Of a stretch of DNA of 64,000 bases, positions 52,833 through 62,100 are shown in pieces. Within the stretch, counting starts at the first letter, position 1; the number at the start of each line of letters is the position of its first letter. The notes below the pieces were generated by a model. It was given only the letters and a program-made list of their open reading frames with translations. It did not search any database and was not told where the DNA came from. Origin of the DNA: Sphingobacterium faecium. Its GTDB lineage: Bacteria > Bacteroidota > Bacteroidia > Sphingobacteriales > Sphingobacteriaceae. A program made the position numbers and the translations under genes. The stretch is from positions 110,664-174,663 of the forward strand of contig NZ_QBKH01000008.1 in NCBI RefSeq assembly GCF_003054045.1, given 5' to 3'.

Positions 52833-54461
52833 TTATTTAATAAAATTGCTTGTTTTTGATTTTTTGAAAAATGTTAAACACGCAAGTAAAGCGGTAAAAA
52901 TACCGAAATAGGCTAGAACATCACCATTTTTTGTATAAATGGTTAATTCTTCACTTAGATTAATTTCTTGCGTCAGGGCCGCGGGCTGCCACCATTTTGT
53001 TTGTTGGATAATATCGCCTCTTTGATTAATAAATCCAGAAATACCGGTATTAGCAGCGCGAGCCACCCATCTACGATTTTCGATTGCTCTTAGTTTTGCG
53101 TAATCCAGATGCTGATCTTTACCTGAAGTATTTCCCCACCAACCATCATTGGTAATGATCGCGATAAACTGTGCCCCTTGTTGAATATATTGTGCTACAT
53201 AGTTACCCCATATGGATTCATAACAAATGACAGGTGCGGCTCCGATACCACTTTGGGAATAGAATACCGATGGTTTGTCCTGCTTGCCATATCCTCCTGT
53301 TGTTCCTCCAAAAGCACTAAAGAGTGGTTTTAAGAAATGGATAGCACTACCGAATGGCATCTGCTCTACTCCAGGAACCAATTTTGACTTATGATAAAAT
53401 TGAAGTTTTGATGAAACGTCAACTAGTGTTGCTGCATTAAAATTGTCTTTGTATATATTTGGAGCTATTTCTCTTGCAGTACTTGTTCTTGGATCATTAT
53501 ACAATTGATAACTCTCAATTCCTGTTAATATGTTACCATTTTTATAATCATTTAAAAAATTGATAAGTGAATCAAATGTGCTGGTATTTCTAAAATCTTC
53601 TTCATCGAAATCACCTCTTTGGGATAAAGCTGTCTCTGGCCAAATAAAAAACTCCGTATTCGGTTTTGCAACTGATTTTGAAAGTTGCATCAATGTATTT
53701 AATTGGTCTTCGGAGCTGATGGATCCAAATTTTCCAAATGGATCAATATTGGGTTGAACGGTTACAATTTGAGAAGGGTTAATGTGCTCTTCAAATGTTA
53801 AATAACGAATGATAGAATAAGTTGACGGTAAGAGTAAAGTTAGTCCCAATGCTATTTTAATGTATCGTGGTTTAATCAGTGTATTGATTTGCTTTTTGTT
53901 TAAATAAAGTAAGAAAACCAAGATATTACTTAACCATATCCAAATGGTTCCACCATACACTCCAGTAAACTCATACCATTGGATTAATTGATGAAAATTT
54001 GCAAACCCATTACCTAAGGTCATCCACGGAAATGCTAAATCCCAGGACTGGTGTAAATATTCATAAGATATCCAGAAAGCCAATAATCCAAACAAGGAAA
54101 GGACAATAGATACTTTTTTTCGCATCTGATAGTATAGGCGAAACGTTAGTGCCATTAAGAGTGCACCTAAGAGAAAAGGGATCAATGATATAAAGATCGC
54201 AATATACCAAGGCATCACTGCAGATATTGAATTATACACCCAATAGATGGATGCTGTATTCCAAACAACAGCTGTTAATCCTGCCGTTAAAAATATTTTT
54301 TTTCCTTTTTTCTTTAACTCTTCATTCCGAATGATATGTTCAACTGCAATTAAAAGTGGTAGGAAAGCTATTAGTAAAATGGGACTACTATAGGGAACGG
54401 GTGGCCATCCTAACCATAATAAAAAGGCACTTAAAAGTGCCAGTAAGTATTGATTTCTCAC
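52833..54461 (-). CDS. lnt: Apolipoprotein N-acyltransferase
   Basis: A 542-residue inner membrane enzyme that adds the third acyl chain to lipoproteins. About six N-terminal helices precede a nitrilase-like domain (about 240-510) with the Glu-Lys-Cys triad in FIWPETALSQ, YHKSKLVPGVE and PVICYESIWG. The start is GTG at 54461, 2 nt after the SHOCT gene stop; no ATG is close, and the GTG gives a proper hydrophobic N-terminus. The window has many lipoproteins that would be its substrates. Confidence 0.93.
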   Translation of the reverse strand: MRNQYLLALLSAFLLWLGWPPVPYSSPILLIAFLPLLIAVEHIIRNEELKKKGKKIFLTAGLTAVVWNTASIYWVYNSISAVMPWYIAIFISLIPFLLGALLMALTFRLYYQMRKKVSIVLSLFGLLAFWISYEYLHQSWDLAFPWMTLGNGFANFHQLIQWYEFTGVYGGTIWIWLSNILVFLLYLNKKQINTLIKPRYIKIALGLTLLLPSTYSIIRYLTFEEHINPSQIVTVQPNIDPFGKFGSISSEDQLNTLMQLSKSVAKPNTEFFIWPETALSQRGDFDEEDFRNTSTFDSLINFLNDYKNGNILTGIESYQLYNDPRTSTAREIAPNIYKDNFNAATLVDVSSKLQFYHKSKLVPGVEQMPFGSAIHFLKPLFSAFGGTTGGYGKQDKPSVFYSQSGIGAAPVICYESIWGNYVAQYIQQGAQFIAIITNDGWWGNTSGKDQHLDYAKLRAIENRRWVARAANTGISGFINQRGDIIQQTKWWQPAALTQEINLSEELTIYTKNGDVLAYFGIFTALLACLTFFKKSKTSNFIK

Positions 54462-54463
54462 GA

Positions 54464-55159
54464 TTAAATTTGAGATAAAATTTCGTTTTTCTTATTTTCG
54501 TATTCCGCCTGTGTAATCAATTGTTTGTCAAATAAGCTTTTCAACTTTCTTAGTTTAAGCGTCATTTCATCATCTTCTTCGACTACTTTAGGAGCTGATT
54601 CCTCAATGATGGGTTTGATCATAATTTCTTTGACTTCTTCTATTTCAGGTGAAGCTTGATCATTGCTACTAACGACTTCTTCTTCAAGAGGTGTATGTAT
54701 TTCAAATGAGGGTGCTGCTTGTTTGGGAACAGTTACTATAAATTTTTCTTTTTCCAGTTCAAGCTCCTTTATTTTTGATGATTCTAATGCGCCTTTAATT
54801 AATTGATATAATTTTCTTGCCTGCACTTTTGGAATATAATCGATACTCAAATTTTCACCTGTTGTAGGGATAACAGTGACTTTAGAACCAAAAATCTCTT
54901 CTTTAAAAGCAATATCTTTGATGTCTTTCCAGCTGAATATTTCAAAATCAGTGGCTAAACCCAGTTTAGTGAATTCGCACATGAAAATACGCTTATTACT
55001 GATCGTGATACTATCAGGAAGAATCGTTACTGCAGGTTTTTTCTGTATTGCGATATAATCAATTCGCTCTCCGTCGGTCATCATATCTTGTAATTTGATG
55101 ACTAACTTTTCAACGATTTTGATATCTTGGCCGTCAATGGCAAAAAGTTCAAAGTTCAT
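54464..55159 (-). CDS. PH-like protein with C-terminal SHOCT domain
   Basis: A 231-residue cytoplasmic protein. Residues about 35-130 look like a bacterial PH-like domain (SITISNKRIFMCEFTKLGL, FSWKDIKDIAFKEEIFG). A charged linker follows, and the end (about 202-231, LRKLKSLFDKQLITQAEYENKKNEIL) is a SHOCT domain. No enzyme motif is seen. It is placed between rsmI and lnt with a 2-nt gap to lnt, so it may have a role linked to lipoprotein or envelope work. Function unknown. Confidence 0.75.
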   Translation of the reverse strand: MNFELFAIDGQDIKIVEKLVIKLQDMMTDGERIDYIAIQKKPAVTILPDSITISNKRIFMCEFTKLGLATDFEIFSWKDIKDIAFKEEIFGSKVTVIPTTGENLSIDYIPKVQARKLYQLIKGALESSKIKELELEKEKFIVTVPKQAAPSFEIHTPLEEEVVSSNDQASPEIEEVKEIMIKPIIEESAPKVVEEDDEMTLKLRKLKSLFDKQLITQAEYENKKNEILSQI

Positions 55160-55193
55160 ATTAAATATATTTTAAAAATAAACGAAGGCGAAA

Positions 55194-55859
55194 CTATTCT
55201 AAACCTCCCACACAAAATACAAATTCTCCCTTAATTGGATTGTTTTCAAAATGTAATTTTAAATCCGCAAGTGTTCCTCTGACATTTTCTTCATACAATT
55301 TACTTAACTCTCTTGATATGGAAGCTTGTCTTTCGGGACCAAAAACTTGAATAAATTCGTCAATTGTTTTAAGTATGCGATGCGGTGATTCATAAAAAAT
55401 CATCGTTCTTTTTTCTTCTGCTAAGAATCTCATACGAGTTTGACGTCCTTTTTTTACTGGAAGAAAACCCTCAAAGCAAAAGCGATCATTTGGTAGTCCT
55501 GAATTGACCAAAGCTGGAACAAAGGCTGTTGCTCCGGGTAAACATTGTACCTCAAGCCCCTCTTTAATTGCTTCCCGTACTAATAAAAAACCAGGGTCTG
55601 ATATAGCCGGAGTGCCAGCGTCAGAAATCAAGGCAATATTTTGTCCTTCTTTTAAAAACTTAATGATTTCTGAAATCGCTTTATGTTCATTGTGTTGATG
55701 ATGAGCAAATACTTTTTTTTCGATTCCAAAATGTTTTAAAAGCGGTGCGCTTGTGCGTGTATCTTCAGCGAGAATAAGATCTGCTTCTTTTAACACACGA
55801 ATCGCGCGAAAAGTCATATCTTCTAAATTGCCAATTGGCGTAGGGACTAAATAAAGCAT
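55194..55859 (-). CDS. rsmI: 16S rRNA 2'-O-ribose C1402 methyltransferase RsmI
   Basis: A 221-residue tetrapyrrole-methylase-fold enzyme that methylates the ribose of C1402 of 16S rRNA, the same nucleotide whose base is modified by RsmH at the other end of this window. Diagnostic segments: LYLVPTPIGNLEDMTFRAI, LAEDTRTSAPLLKHFGI, LISDAGTPAISDPG and FYESPHRI. It is shorter than E. coli RsmI (286), lacking the C-terminal domain. A -7 box sits 3 nt before the ATG. Confidence 0.94.
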   Translation of the reverse strand: MLYLVPTPIGNLEDMTFRAIRVLKEADLILAEDTRTSAPLLKHFGIEKKVFAHHQHNEHKAISEIIKFLKEGQNIALISDAGTPAISDPGFLLVREAIKEGLEVQCLPGATAFVPALVNSGLPNDRFCFEGFLPVKKGRQTRMRFLAEEKRTMIFYESPHRILKTIDEFIQVFGPERQASISRELSKLYEENVRGTLADLKLHFENNPIKGEFVFCVGGLE

Positions 55860-55862
55860 TTA

Positions 55863-55870
55863 CAAAGGTA
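55863..55870 (-). promoter_or_regulatory. -7 box 3 nt before rsmI
   Basis: On - this reads TACCTTTG. With CAA on + at 55889-55891 or 55893-55895 as possible -33 elements (18 or 22 nt spacing), transcription would begin at or within the ATG, predicting a leaderless mRNA. Confidence 0.4.
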
Positions 55871-55906
55871 AGTTTTTTTTGATAATTGCAATCAAAGCTT
55901 TATACG

Positions 55907-55971
55907 ACCATTCTCTCTGATAGATACCTGTATTGAAATTGAAAAAATAGGGGCCTATCAGCAAGAATGGT
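55907..55971. repeat. Long imperfect palindrome (REP/MITE-like)
   Basis: Arms 55907-55923 and 55955-55971 are 17 nt each with 15 matching pairs (ACCATTCT..CTGATAG / CTATCAG..AGAATGGT). The 31-nt centre has partial pairing. No U-tract follows on -, so it is not a classical terminator for the aldo/keto reductase. It looks like a repetitive extragenic palindrome or a miniature transposable element; no second copy is in the window. Confidence 0.5.
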
Positions 55972-55999
55972 TGAATATAAAAAAATGATGCTATTAACA

Positions 56000-56992
56000 T
56001 TATTTTGCTAAGATCTGATCGATAAGTAATAACTCTTCTGCTGAAAAATGCTGATTTTTTACAGCAGCAACTGCATCTTCTATCTGAGAGATCTTACTCG
56101 CTCCGATAAGGACAGATGTGACTTGTGGTTTGTTTAACAACCAAGATACAGCCATCTGTGCTAACTTTTGATTTCGTTGTATGGCGAGATCATTCAAAGC
56201 TTTTATTTTTTCAATTTTATCAGCTGTAATATCACTTTCATGCAATGATATACTGCCAGAGGCTGCTCGAGAATCTTGAGGGATGCCATGCAGGTATTTA
56301 TCTGTTAGTAATCCTTGCGCTAGCGGTGAAAAAGGGATGCAACCAACTGCTTCTTGTGTGAGTAAATCCAATAGGCTTTCTTCTACCCAGCGTTCGAACA
56401 TGGAATATTTAGGCTGATGAATAAGGCAGGGAGTGCCCATTTGTCTCAATAAATCTATAGCACGCTTAGCTTCAGTTGTTTTATAGTTAGATATGCCAAC
56501 ATACAATGCTTTTCCTTGTTGAACCAAGAGGCTTAATGTTGCCATTGTTTCTTCTAGAGGAGTTTCTGGGTCAGGTCTATGATGGTAGAAAATATCAACA
56601 TAATCTAAATTCATCCTTTTTAAACTTTGATCTAAACTGGATACCAGATACTTTTTAGATCCCCAATCTCCATATGGACCATCCCACATGGTGTAGCCAG
56701 CTTTGGAAGAAATGATCATTTCATCGCGGTATCCTTTAAAGTCAGTTTGTAGTATTTTTCCGAAATTTTCTTCTGCAGAACCTGGAGGCGGACCATAATT
56801 ATTTGCAAGGTCAAAGTGTGTGATGCCGGAATCGAATGCGGTCTGGATAAGTTTGCGGCTGTTTTCAAAATCATTGATATGACCGAAATTTTGCCATAAT
56901 CCCAATGAGATCGCAGGCAATTTAATTCCAGAATGACCCGAACGACGGTATTCCATTTCTTGATATCGATTGTGATCTGGTGTATAGTGCAT
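56000..56992 (-). CDS. Aldo/keto reductase (YghZ/MgrA type)
   Basis: A 330-residue NADPH-dependent TIM-barrel oxidoreductase. Catalytic tetrad candidates are Asp and Tyr in FDLANNYGPPPG, Lys in IISSKAGY and His in IFYHHRPDP. The N-terminal MHYTPDHNRYQEMEYRRSG and the GSAEENFG segment match the YghZ group, known in E. coli to reduce L-glyceraldehyde 3-phosphate and methylglyoxal. Single gene; no perfect -7 box (a CAAAGGCA on + is one base off). Confidence 0.92.
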   Translation of the reverse strand: MHYTPDHNRYQEMEYRRSGHSGIKLPAISLGLWQNFGHINDFENSRKLIQTAFDSGITHFDLANNYGPPPGSAEENFGKILQTDFKGYRDEMIISSKAGYTMWDGPYGDWGSKKYLVSSLDQSLKRMNLDYVDIFYHHRPDPETPLEETMATLSLLVQQGKALYVGISNYKTTEAKRAIDLLRQMGTPCLIHQPKYSMFERWVEESLLDLLTQEAVGCIPFSPLAQGLLTDKYLHGIPQDSRAASGSISLHESDITADKIEKIKALNDLAIQRNQKLAQMAVSWLLNKPQVTSVLIGASKISQIEDAVAAVKNQHFSAEELLLIDQILAK

Positions 56993-57058
56993 GGAGTTAT
57001 TATGCTTTTAAAAGTTTACAAAGGCAATTTACAAGTTATCTTAAATATTTGAACATAT

Positions 57059-57142
57059 ATGACTAAAAATGACTTGAATATTTACAGGATATCTATTTAT
57101 GGTCTGCTTTTGTTTTATTTCTTTATTTACACTAAATGCTGA
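57059..57142 (+). CDS. Possible 27-residue membrane microprotein
   Basis: An ATG-initiated frame encodes MTKNDLNIYR, then a hydrophobic stretch ISIYGLLLFYFFIYT and ends KC. It could be a single-span microprotein upstream of serS. No promoter or ribosome site supports it and chance is likely in AT-rich DNA. Confidence 0.15.
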   Translation: MTKNDLNIYRISIYGLLLFYFFIYTKC

Positions 57143-57236
57143 CTAAATGGGAGAGATTGAAAGATGAATAGCTTGAATAGTGCTCCAGAGAAAGACTCAA
57201 ACGAATAAAATTGTTGTATAAATGACACAATTAAAA

Positions 57237-57266
57237 TTGTAAATAAAACAAATTTATCTAAGTTTG
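57237..57266 (+). promoter_or_regulatory. Promoter of serS
   Basis: TTG (57237-57239), 19 nt, TAAGTTTG (57259-57266), 23 nt before the ATG. Confidence 0.7.
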
Positions 57267-57289
57267 TTTCTTTAAAAATACACATAATT

Positions 57290-58561
57290 ATGTTGCAATT
57301 GAATTATATCCGTGAAAACAGGGATAAAGTAATCGAAAGATTAGGTGTCAAAAATTTCAAGGAAATTGGATTAGTTGATGAAATCATCCATTTAGATGAA
57401 CAACGTCGCAAAATTCAATCCGAGTCAGATGCCGTTTCAGCTGAAGCAAATTCATCCGCAAAAAAAATCGGAGAATTGATGCGTCAAGGTAAAAAGGAAG
57501 AAGCTGAAGCCATAAAATCCCAGTCCTCAGGATATAAGGAACAGGTTAAACACCTGACTGATGAATTGGCTATTGTGGAACAAGATCTAAATGCAAAAAT
57601 AGTTCAACTTCCCAATTTACCTCATACATCCGTTCCTGTAGGTGTTTCTGCTGACGATAATGAAGTTGTTTTGGAGCATGGAACTATTCCTACACTAGCT
57701 GAAGATGCTGTTTCTCATTGGGATTTATTAACAAAATATGGGATTGTAGATTTAGAGCTTGGTGTTAAGGTAACAGGTGCAGGTTTTCCTGTATATAAAG
57801 GTAAAGGAGCTCGATTGCAGCGAGCTTTGATCAACTTCTTTTTAGATGAAGCTGCAAAAGTAGGTTATGAAGAAGTACAGGTGCCGATTATGGTTAATGA
57901 GGCGTCTGCATTTGCTACAGGTCAGTTGCCTGATAAAGAGGGCCAGATGTATCATGTAACTCATGATGATCTCTACTTAATTCCTACTGCGGAAGTACCT
58001 GTTACGAATATCTATCGGGATGTGATTGTGAAAGAAGAGCAATTTCCGATTAGACATTGTGCATATACACCATGTTTCCGTCGTGAAGCAGGTTCCTATG
58101 GTGCACATGTGCGCGGATTGAATCGTTTACATCAATTTGATAAGGTAGAGACGGTGCAGATTGTACATCCAGATCAATCGTATGCTGCATTGGAAGAAAT
58201 GAATACCTACGTGCAAAGTTTATTGCAAAAATTGGAATTACCTTATCGTGTGTTGCGATTATGTGGTGGTGATATGAGTTTTACCGCTGCTTTGACTTAT
58301 GATTTAGAAGTATACAGTGCGGCTCAAAAACGTTGGTTAGAAGTATCTTCTGTTTCAAATTTTGAAACTTATCAATCCAACCGTTTGAAAGTGAGATTTA
58401 AAAATCAAGAAGGTAAAATGCAGTTGGCGCATACGTTAAATGGTTCAGCTTTAGCTCTCCCTCGTATCGTTGCTTCTTTACTAGAAAACAATCAAACTGA
58501 AAAGGGAATTAGAATACCGAATGTATTGATTCCTTATACTGGTTTCGAATATATTGATTAG
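57290..58561 (+). CDS. serS: Seryl-tRNA synthetase
   Basis: A 423-residue class II aminoacyl-tRNA synthetase that charges tRNA-Ser. An N-terminal coiled-coil arm (about 1-110) binds the long variable arm of the tRNA; the catalytic domain has TAEVPVTN, motif 2 FRREAGSYGAHVRGL-HQFDKVE and motif 3 LNGSALALPRIVASLLEN. Length is normal. It has its own promoter and terminator. Confidence 0.97.
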   Translation: MLQLNYIRENRDKVIERLGVKNFKEIGLVDEIIHLDEQRRKIQSESDAVSAEANSSAKKIGELMRQGKKEEAEAIKSQSSGYKEQVKHLTDELAIVEQDLNAKIVQLPNLPHTSVPVGVSADDNEVVLEHGTIPTLAEDAVSHWDLLTKYGIVDLELGVKVTGAGFPVYKGKGARLQRALINFFLDEAAKVGYEEVQVPIMVNEASAFATGQLPDKEGQMYHVTHDDLYLIPTAEVPVTNIYRDVIVKEEQFPIRHCAYTPCFRREAGSYGAHVRGLNRLHQFDKVETVQIVHPDQSYAALEEMNTYVQSLLQKLELPYRVLRLCGGDMSFTAALTYDLEVYSAAQKRWLEVSSVSNFETYQSNRLKVRFKNQEGKMQLAHTLNGSALALPRIVASLLENNQTEKGIRIPNVLIPYTGFEYID

Positions 58562-58583
58562 TATTATTTAGAAAAATTAGGAG

Positions 58584-58614
58584 AAGGTTGTAAATTTTTT
58601 TACAACCTTTTTTT
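58584..58614 (+). terminator. Rho-independent terminator after serS
   Basis: An 11-bp stem AAGGTTGTAAA / TTTACAACCTT, loop TTTT, then T-run. Confidence 0.9.
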
Positions 58615-58793
58615 GTTTCGTAAATTCTCTTTTACTGTTAAAATTTTGTTAATATAGTGTTATGCCGTATAAAATTCTGTTTTAATTCGGATTTAGGAAA
58701 ATATAATTTCTTTTCAAGCTCCTTGCGTTTTTTACAATATACTCTCCTCTTATTTACATTTGTGGTGTAAAAAAAACTTTTTTGTTAAAATAC

Positions 58794-58824
58794 TTGTAAT
58801 AGCAACTTTGTCTATATATATTTG
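58794..58824 (+). promoter_or_regulatory. Promoter of the susCD-like operon
   Basis: TTG (58794-58796), 20 nt, TATATTTG (58817-58824). Transcription would start near 58830, leaving a leader of about 280 nt before the SusC ATG. Confidence 0.65.
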
Positions 58825-58825
58825 C

Positions 58826-59113
58826 TTCCCGCTTTCCAGATGTAATGTCTGTTAAGTTCATACTACCACGTTATTTATCGTAAATTTTAAAAAGAAAATT
58901 TACAGATTCTCATAAAAATGAGCATGAGGGTGTTTTAAGAAGCCCTTTCCGCTTTCTATGTGTTTATTCTGTTTTTACGTATAATTGAATCCTTTGATGT
59001 CACACTTTGGAGTTTATTTGCGTTTACATAAAGTTGTTTGAACAATATAAGTTTTGACATTTTTTTGAATGGATATTATTTTATCAAAATATTAAATTAA
59101 CAAAGTAAATAAC
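58826..59113 (+). promoter_or_regulatory. Long leader of susC-like gene with direct repeat and hairpins
   Basis: The predicted leader contains an imperfect 28-nt direct repeat (58826-58853 and 58946-58973, about 20 of 28 matching, core CCGCTTTC..TCTGTT) spaced by 120 nt. Between the copies lie a 9-bp hairpin (GTAAATTTT / AAAATTTAC, 58880-58903) and a 5-bp hairpin (CTCAT / ATGAG, 58909-58922). No known riboswitch was recognised. Control of expression through this leader is inferred. Confidence 0.45.
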
Positions 59114-62100
59114 ATGAAACAAACATTACTTAGTTTTCTTGTAGGTGGGATGATATTGTCATCAGTAGCATTCGCACAAGAGAAAAAGATTAGTGGCCGT
59201 GTTACATCAGCAACTGGTCAAGCAGTACCAGGCGTTACTGTTGTTGTACAAGGTACTAATCAAGCTACACAGACCGATGCTAATGGTAACTACTCTTTGA
59301 ATGTTCCAGCTGGTAAGGTTGTTGTATTTCGTTCCATTGGTTTTGGCGAAAAAACAATTATTGTTAATAACAATGCTTCTGTTTTCAATGTCTCATTAGA
59401 AGATAACAATAATGCTTTGGAAGAGGTTGTTGTTACGGCAAATGCAATTAAAAGAGAGAAGAGATCTTTAGGTTATTCGGCACCAACAATTAAAAGTGAT
59501 GAGTTAACTGAAGGAAGAAATTCAAGTGCTATTGGTGCATTAGCGGGTAAAGTGGCTGGTGTCAACATTACTTCAACATCTAACTCACCAGGGAGTTCTT
59601 CTCGTGTTGTATTGCGTGGTGGATCATCTATTTCAGGTAATAATCAAGCCCTTATTGTCGTTGATGGCACACCTATTGACAATTCAAGTGTCATTGGAGG
59701 TTCGTCTTCACTATCCAGCGTTGATTTTGGTAACCGTGGTAATGATATCAATCCTGATGATATTGCATCTGTAACAGTCTTAAAAGGTCCTGCAGCAGCT
59801 GCATTATATGGTTCAAGAGCATCTAATGGTGCGTTAATCATCACAACCAAAAGTGGTCAAAAAGGAGCTAAAAATGAAATCACTTTTAGTTCAACCAATA
59901 CCATGTCTTCTATTTTGAAATTGCCAGAATTTCAAAATCAATATGGACAAGGTTCATCAAGTCGCACAAAAAAAGGTGATTTAGTTTTTGATAATGATCC
60001 AAAGGAAAATTGGTCATGGGGATCTCCTTTTACAGGGGAAATTCAAGAGTGGGGACAAGCCATTAATGGTGTTCGTCAGAAAAAAGCTTATTCTGCTGTA
60101 AAGGACAATGTAAAAGATTTTTTTGATCTAGGCTTAGCATCGGATAATAATTTGAGTTTTTCAGGTGGTTCTGATAAATCTACTTTCTATTTAGGTTTAA
60201 ATGCCTTGAACTCAAATGGTGTTTTTCCTGGGAAAAAAGATAGTTACAATAAGTACGGTGTACGCTTTAATGGATCAACAGAGTTTTCCAATAAATTCTC
60301 GGCGGGTGTTTCCGTAAACTATAGTCGTATCAATAGTAATAATGTTGGAGGGGGACAAGGTAATGGTTCTGTTTACAATAGTTTGTTACAGACACCAAGA
60401 GATATTGATATTGTTAGTTTAAAAGATTTAAGCAATCCATATAACGGTTACGGATATACAGATGAAAATGGTATTGAACATAACGATGTTTATGGATACT
60501 ATGGTCCGTATTCCATGAATCCATATTGGGTTTTACAAAACAATAATAATTTTAATGATGTAAATCGTATTATTGGAAATTTCAATGTCACTTATAAACC
60601 TTTAGAGTGGTTAACTTTTCAAGAGCGTGTAGGTTTGGATAATTATACAGACCGTCGTCGATCCGAATCTCCAAAATATAGTTTCTTACCGGCAGATAAT
60701 ACCTCTGGAAATTATACAAATTCAAACATTCAAACTGGAAATGGCCGTTATCGCATTGATCAATACAATGTGAATGAAATTGTTCATGATTTTATGGCAA
60801 CTGCGACTCACGCTATCAATGATGATTGGGAAGCATCGTTTATGTTAGGTAACAATATCCGTCAACGTAGAACATCTACAAGCAGTACTGCGACAAATGC
60901 AAGTGGTGGTTTAGTGGTGCCAGGATGGTATAATTTAGCGAATAGTAATGGTCCTTTGGATTTGGTAGCAGATTCTTGGAGTAACAGAAGATTAGTCGGC
61001 GTGTATGGGGATTTGAATGTTTCATACAAAAACATTGCTTATTTACAAGCTACAGCTCGTAATGATTGGTCATCTACATTACCAAAACAAAATAATTCAT
61101 TCTTCTATCCAAGTGTAAGTGGTTCATTTGTTCTTTCAGAATTATTTACTCCTGAATTGAAAAATAAGTTTAATTATGCAAAATTACGTGCTAACTGGGC
61201 ACAAGTAGGTTCTGATACGGATCCTTACCAACTGTTGACTACTTTCTCAAGAGGTGAGATCAATGGTGGTTTTGGAAGTACAACTTTTCCATTTGGTAAT
61301 GTTGCAGCATTAATGTCTAGCTCTACTATTGGTAACTTAGACTTAAAACCTGAGATCACAACTTCTTTTGAAATAGGAACTGAATTGGGTTTTTTTAGTA
61401 ATCGTTTGTACGCAGATTTTACTTATTATAACAATAATTCAAAAAATCAGATCTTAAGTATTCCGATTCCAAATTCAACAGGTTATGGATTTAGTTTAGT
61501 AAATGCAGGTAAGGTTAAAAATAATGGTGTTGAGTTAACATTGAGAGGTACACCTATCAAAAACCAAAATTTCACATGGGAAATGTTTGGAACATTTACC
61601 AAGAACAACAGTGAGGTTGTCGAGTTAATGGATGGTGTTGATCAAGTTTCTGTTGGAGGTTTTTCAGGAATGTCAATCGTAGCAGCAGTTGGTCGTCCAT
61701 ATGGAGAGTTTTATGCTGTTACTAATGCTAAAGATGCTCAAGGTCGCACTATTGTTGATCAATCTACTGGTTTACCTATCGCTACCGAATCTGCACAATA
61801 TTTAGGCACTTATAATCCAGATTTCCAAGCTTCTTTAGGAACCAACTTGTCTTATAAAAATTGGTCGATGAGCGCTTTATTCGATACCAAACAAGGAGGT
61901 GTTTTCTATTCAAGAACAAAAGATATCCTAGCATTTGTGGGAACTTCTGCTGAAAGTGGAGGAGATCGTTTTGGTCAAATTTTTCCTAATTCTGTTTATC
62001 TTGATGCCGATGGAAATTCAGTAGTCAATACAACTGCCAAATATGATAAAATTGATTACTATCCTAATCTCGAAGCCGGTATGAATGTAGTTGATGCCAC

